NCBI GenBank assembly: GCA_903951185.1
Contig: CAJBBC010000079.1
Coordinates: 1-6,278, forward strand
Direction of reading: 5' to 3'
Length of the DNA stretch: 6,278 nucleotides
From: an uncultured Actinomycetes bacterium
Lineage (GTDB): Bacteria; Actinomycetota; Actinomycetes; S36-B12; UBA5976
How positions within the stretch are numbered: the stretch's first letter is position 1; every line of letters starts with the position of its first letter. A program made the translations under genes and the position numbers. This document shows, one piece after another, positions 4,296 through 6,278 of this stretch. The notes under the pieces were generated by a model. It ran no database searches and was not told the DNA's origin. It saw nothing but the letters and a program-made list of their open reading frames with translations.

Positions 4296-6278
4296 GTGGC
4301 GAATACCAATAAGTTTCTCATCCTTGATGGTCACTCGCTGGCATACCGCGCCTTTCACGGTCTACCTGTAGAGAATTTTGCCACGAGTTCAGGCCAACAC
4401 ACTAATGCTGTTTATGGCTTTACTTCGATGCTCTCTAATGTGCTTAAAGAGCAGAAACCAACACATTTAGCTGTTGCTTTCGATGTTTCCAGAGATACTT
4501 TCCGATCAAAGCGTTATCCCGATTACAAGGCAACGCGAGCAAAATCGCCGCCTGAATTTAAAGGGCAAGTCGAGTTAATCAAAGAGATTTTGAATGCGCT
4601 GCAGATTCAAGTAATTACTGCTGATGGTTTTGAAGCTGACGACATCTTGGCAACACTGGCTCATCACTGCGATTTCGAAGTAAAAATCATTTCAGGGGAT
4701 CGCGATACGTTTCAGTTAGTTGATCAACGAGTTACTGTCCTTTATCCGCGTAAAGGCATGTCGGATTTAGTTTTGATGACACCTGATGCCATTAAAGAAA
4801 AATACGGCGTCTTGCCAACGCAATACCGTGATCTAGCGGCCATGGTTGGTGAAGCTAGCGATAATTTACCGGGTGTACCGGGTGTTGGACCAAAAACTGC
4901 AGCAAAGTGGATTGAACAATACGGTTCTTTAGAAAATATTATTGCCAACGCCAAAGACATTGGTGGCAAAGTTGGCGAATCTATGCGGGCAAGTTTGGAA
5001 CGAGTACAAGAAAATTACGAGTTAAACCGATTAGTTATTGATGCGCCAGTTGAAATAGACATAAGTGCTTATGCCAAGCGCGACTATGACTCAGCAAAAG
5101 TTCACGAAGTACTTGACGCTATTGAATTTAGTGCACTGCGTCCGCGAGTATTTGCTGCATGGCCGCCATCGGGTAGCAATTTAGCCCCGGCTACAAAAGA
5201 AACAAAATCAAAAACAACAAAAGCTGATCCGGTAAAGATAGAAAAAACATCTTATGTTAACGCTGACCTGGCTGAATTGGCGATTACAACTACAAAAGTT
5301 TCTGGCGAGCAATTAACTAAATGGTTAAATGCACACCAAAAAGAAAAAGTAGCTTTGGCCTTTGCTGGAGTATGGGCACAAGGCCGGGGCACAATTGACG
5401 CAGTTGCTTTTGTAAATACAAAAAGTGAATCAATCTGGTGTGACTTCCAGCCAAATAAAAGCGAACTAAAACTTTGGCTTGAGTCGCCGGCGGCAAAATA
5501 CATACATGACAGTAAAGGCCCAGCGCTTGCGCTACTTAGTCAAGACATTGAATTAGCTGGAATAAATCTTGATACCGCGCGAGCTGCTTATTTACTTGCG
5601 CCAGGAAGCCGAAATCTAACACTAAGCGATTTGAGCCAACGCTATCTTCGGAAGAATCTTGTTGAACTTGACAGTAATGCGGCTCAACTTTCCTTCGATA
5701 ATGCCAGTGATGTTTCGGGCGAAAAATTAGCAATTCATGCGCAGGCAACATTTGAGTTAGCAAATTATTTCGAAAAAGAATTACAAGAACGCGGTGGACA
5801 AAACCTTCTATCTGAAATGGAAATTCCACTGGTCCAAGTTCTAGTGAAAATGGAATCTGCTGGAATTGCCATTGACACCGTTGCCCTGAAGAAACTTGAA
5901 GACTCATTTGAAGCTGACGCGGTGGCTGCAACTAAACAAGCACATAAAGCTGCTGGCCATGAATTTAACCTCGGCTCACCTAAGCAACTACAAGAAGTAC
6001 TTTTTGAAGAACGCGGTTTACCAAAAACTAAAAAGATCAAAACCGGATACACAACTGACGCTGAGGCGCTACAGGGATTACTTGCAAAGCTGCCCGATGA
6101 TGAATTACTAGTTGCCCTCTTGCGTTACCGCGAAGTTAGTAAACTTCGTCAAACTGTTACTGGCTTACTTAGTTGCGTTGCCGATGATGGCCGGATCCAC
6201 ACCACATTTAATCAAATGATCGCTGCAACTGGCCGACTAAGTAGTACTGAACCGAACTTACAAAATATTCCAATTCGC
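4296..6278 (+). CDS. polA: PolA, DNA polymerase I (5' portion, cut by window end)
   Basis: The first 661 residues of DNA polymerase I, which fills gaps and removes RNA primers in replication and repair. The GTG at 4296 is chosen because the frame has a stop at 4284-4286, AGGA lies seven bases upstream, and MANTNKFLILDGHSLAYRAF matches the family N-terminus. The 5' nuclease domain (about 1-285) keeps its acidic metal ligands: D11, D63, E113, D115, D116, D135, D137, and E186/D189 before the helix-hairpin-helix GVPGVGPKTA (193-202). A Lys/Thr-rich linker (about 292-318) leads to a 3'-5' exonuclease-like domain (about 320-490) lacking the catalytic acids, so proofreading is probably absent. The polymerase domain starts near 506 (EMEIPLVQVL) and reaches TGRLSSTEPNLQNIPIR (645-661). 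Motifs A, B and C lie beyond the window; the frame is still open at the last base. Confidence 0.97.
   Translation, partial: MANTNKFLILDGHSLAYRAFHGLPVENFATSSGQHTNAVYGFTSMLSNVLKEQKPTHLAVAFDVSRDTFRSKRYPDYKATRAKSPPEFKGQVELIKEILNALQIQVITADGFEADDILATLAHHCDFEVKIISGDRDTFQLVDQRVTVLYPRKGMSDLVLMTPDAIKEKYGVLPTQYRDLAAMVGEASDNLPGVPGVGPKTAAKWIEQYGSLENIIANAKDIGGKVGESMRASLERVQENYELNRLVIDAPVEIDISAYAKRDYDSAKVHEVLDAIEFSALRPRVFAAWPPSGSNLAPATKETKSKTTKADPVKIEKTSYVNADLAELAITTTKVSGEQLTKWLNAHQKEKVALAFAGVWAQGRGTIDAVAFVNTKSESIWCDFQPNKSELKLWLESPAAKYIHDSKGPALALLSQDIELAGINLDTARAAYLLAPGSRNLTLSDLSQRYLRKNLVELDSNAAQLSFDNASDVSGEKLAIHAQATFELANYFEKELQERGGQNLLSEMEIPLVQVLVKMESAGIAIDTVALKKLEDSFEADAVAATKQAHKAAGHEFNLGSPKQLQEVLFEERGLPKTKKIKTGYTTDAEALQGLLAKLPDDELLVALLRYREVSKLRQTVTGLLSCVADDGRIHTTFNQMIAATGRLSSTEPNLQNIPIR

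Noticed and set aside
4851..4853. Glu in the PolA 5' nuclease motif VGEASDN, where E. coli has Asp (GDSSDN)
   Set aside because: Glu can serve at this metal-binding position and, as I recall, is common in actinobacterial PolA; nothing else in the domain looks damaged.
5536..5931. Minus-strand open frames inside polA (also 5252-5503, 5765-6052 and 4742-4969)
   Set aside because: All are antisense to a continuous polA frame with conserved motifs and have no recognisable features of their own.

Overview
The window is an ordinary-looking chromosomal segment from what is most likely a low-to-mid-GC actinobacterium (sampled lines are about 45-50 % GC). Three things point there: a liv transporter operon beside a hotdog thioesterase and polA, a neighbourhood I know from Actinobacteria; a PolA protein with an actinobacterial-type N-terminus and a decayed proofreading domain; and very compact intergenic spacing. 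A streamlined aquatic lineage such as Nanopelagicales (acI) would fit, but this is inference and the window has no taxonomic marker beyond PolA.

Positions 1-3041 (+ strand) hold the distal part of a branched-chain amino acid ABC transporter operon: the 3' end of livH (permease, cut by the window edge), livM (permease), livG and livF (the two ATPases). The genes are separated by one base or overlap by one base (TAATG), so they are co-transcribed and probably translationally coupled. The binding protein LivK is not in the window and would be expected upstream of livH. A perfect 18-bp hairpin with A and T tracts on its two sides (3049-3088) ends the operon and, being symmetrical, can also end the converging operon.

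Positions 3112-4271 (- strand) hold a two-gene operon read from right to left: a PaaI/MenI-type hotdog thioesterase, then 17 bp later a DUF554 integral membrane protein of unknown function.

Positions 4296-6278 (+ strand) hold polA, encoding DNA polymerase I, with a GTG start. The first 661 codons are present: complete 5' nuclease domain, degenerate 3'-5' exonuclease domain and the start of the polymerase domain. The window ends before polymerase motif A. polA and the thioesterase are divergent with only 24 bp between their start codons, and their ribosome binding sites lie back to back in that gap.

There is no gene-free stretch over 300 bp; the longest is about 70 bp around the terminator. 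I saw no tRNA, rRNA, CRISPR array, insertion sequence or phage remnant. I do not see a new biological system here. The observations worth a second look are local: the shared terminator, the compressed divergent start region with a possible leaderless polA promoter, an unusual residue in the thioesterase active site, the DUF554 gene inside a known gene neighbourhood, and a codon-usage contrast between liv and the other genes.
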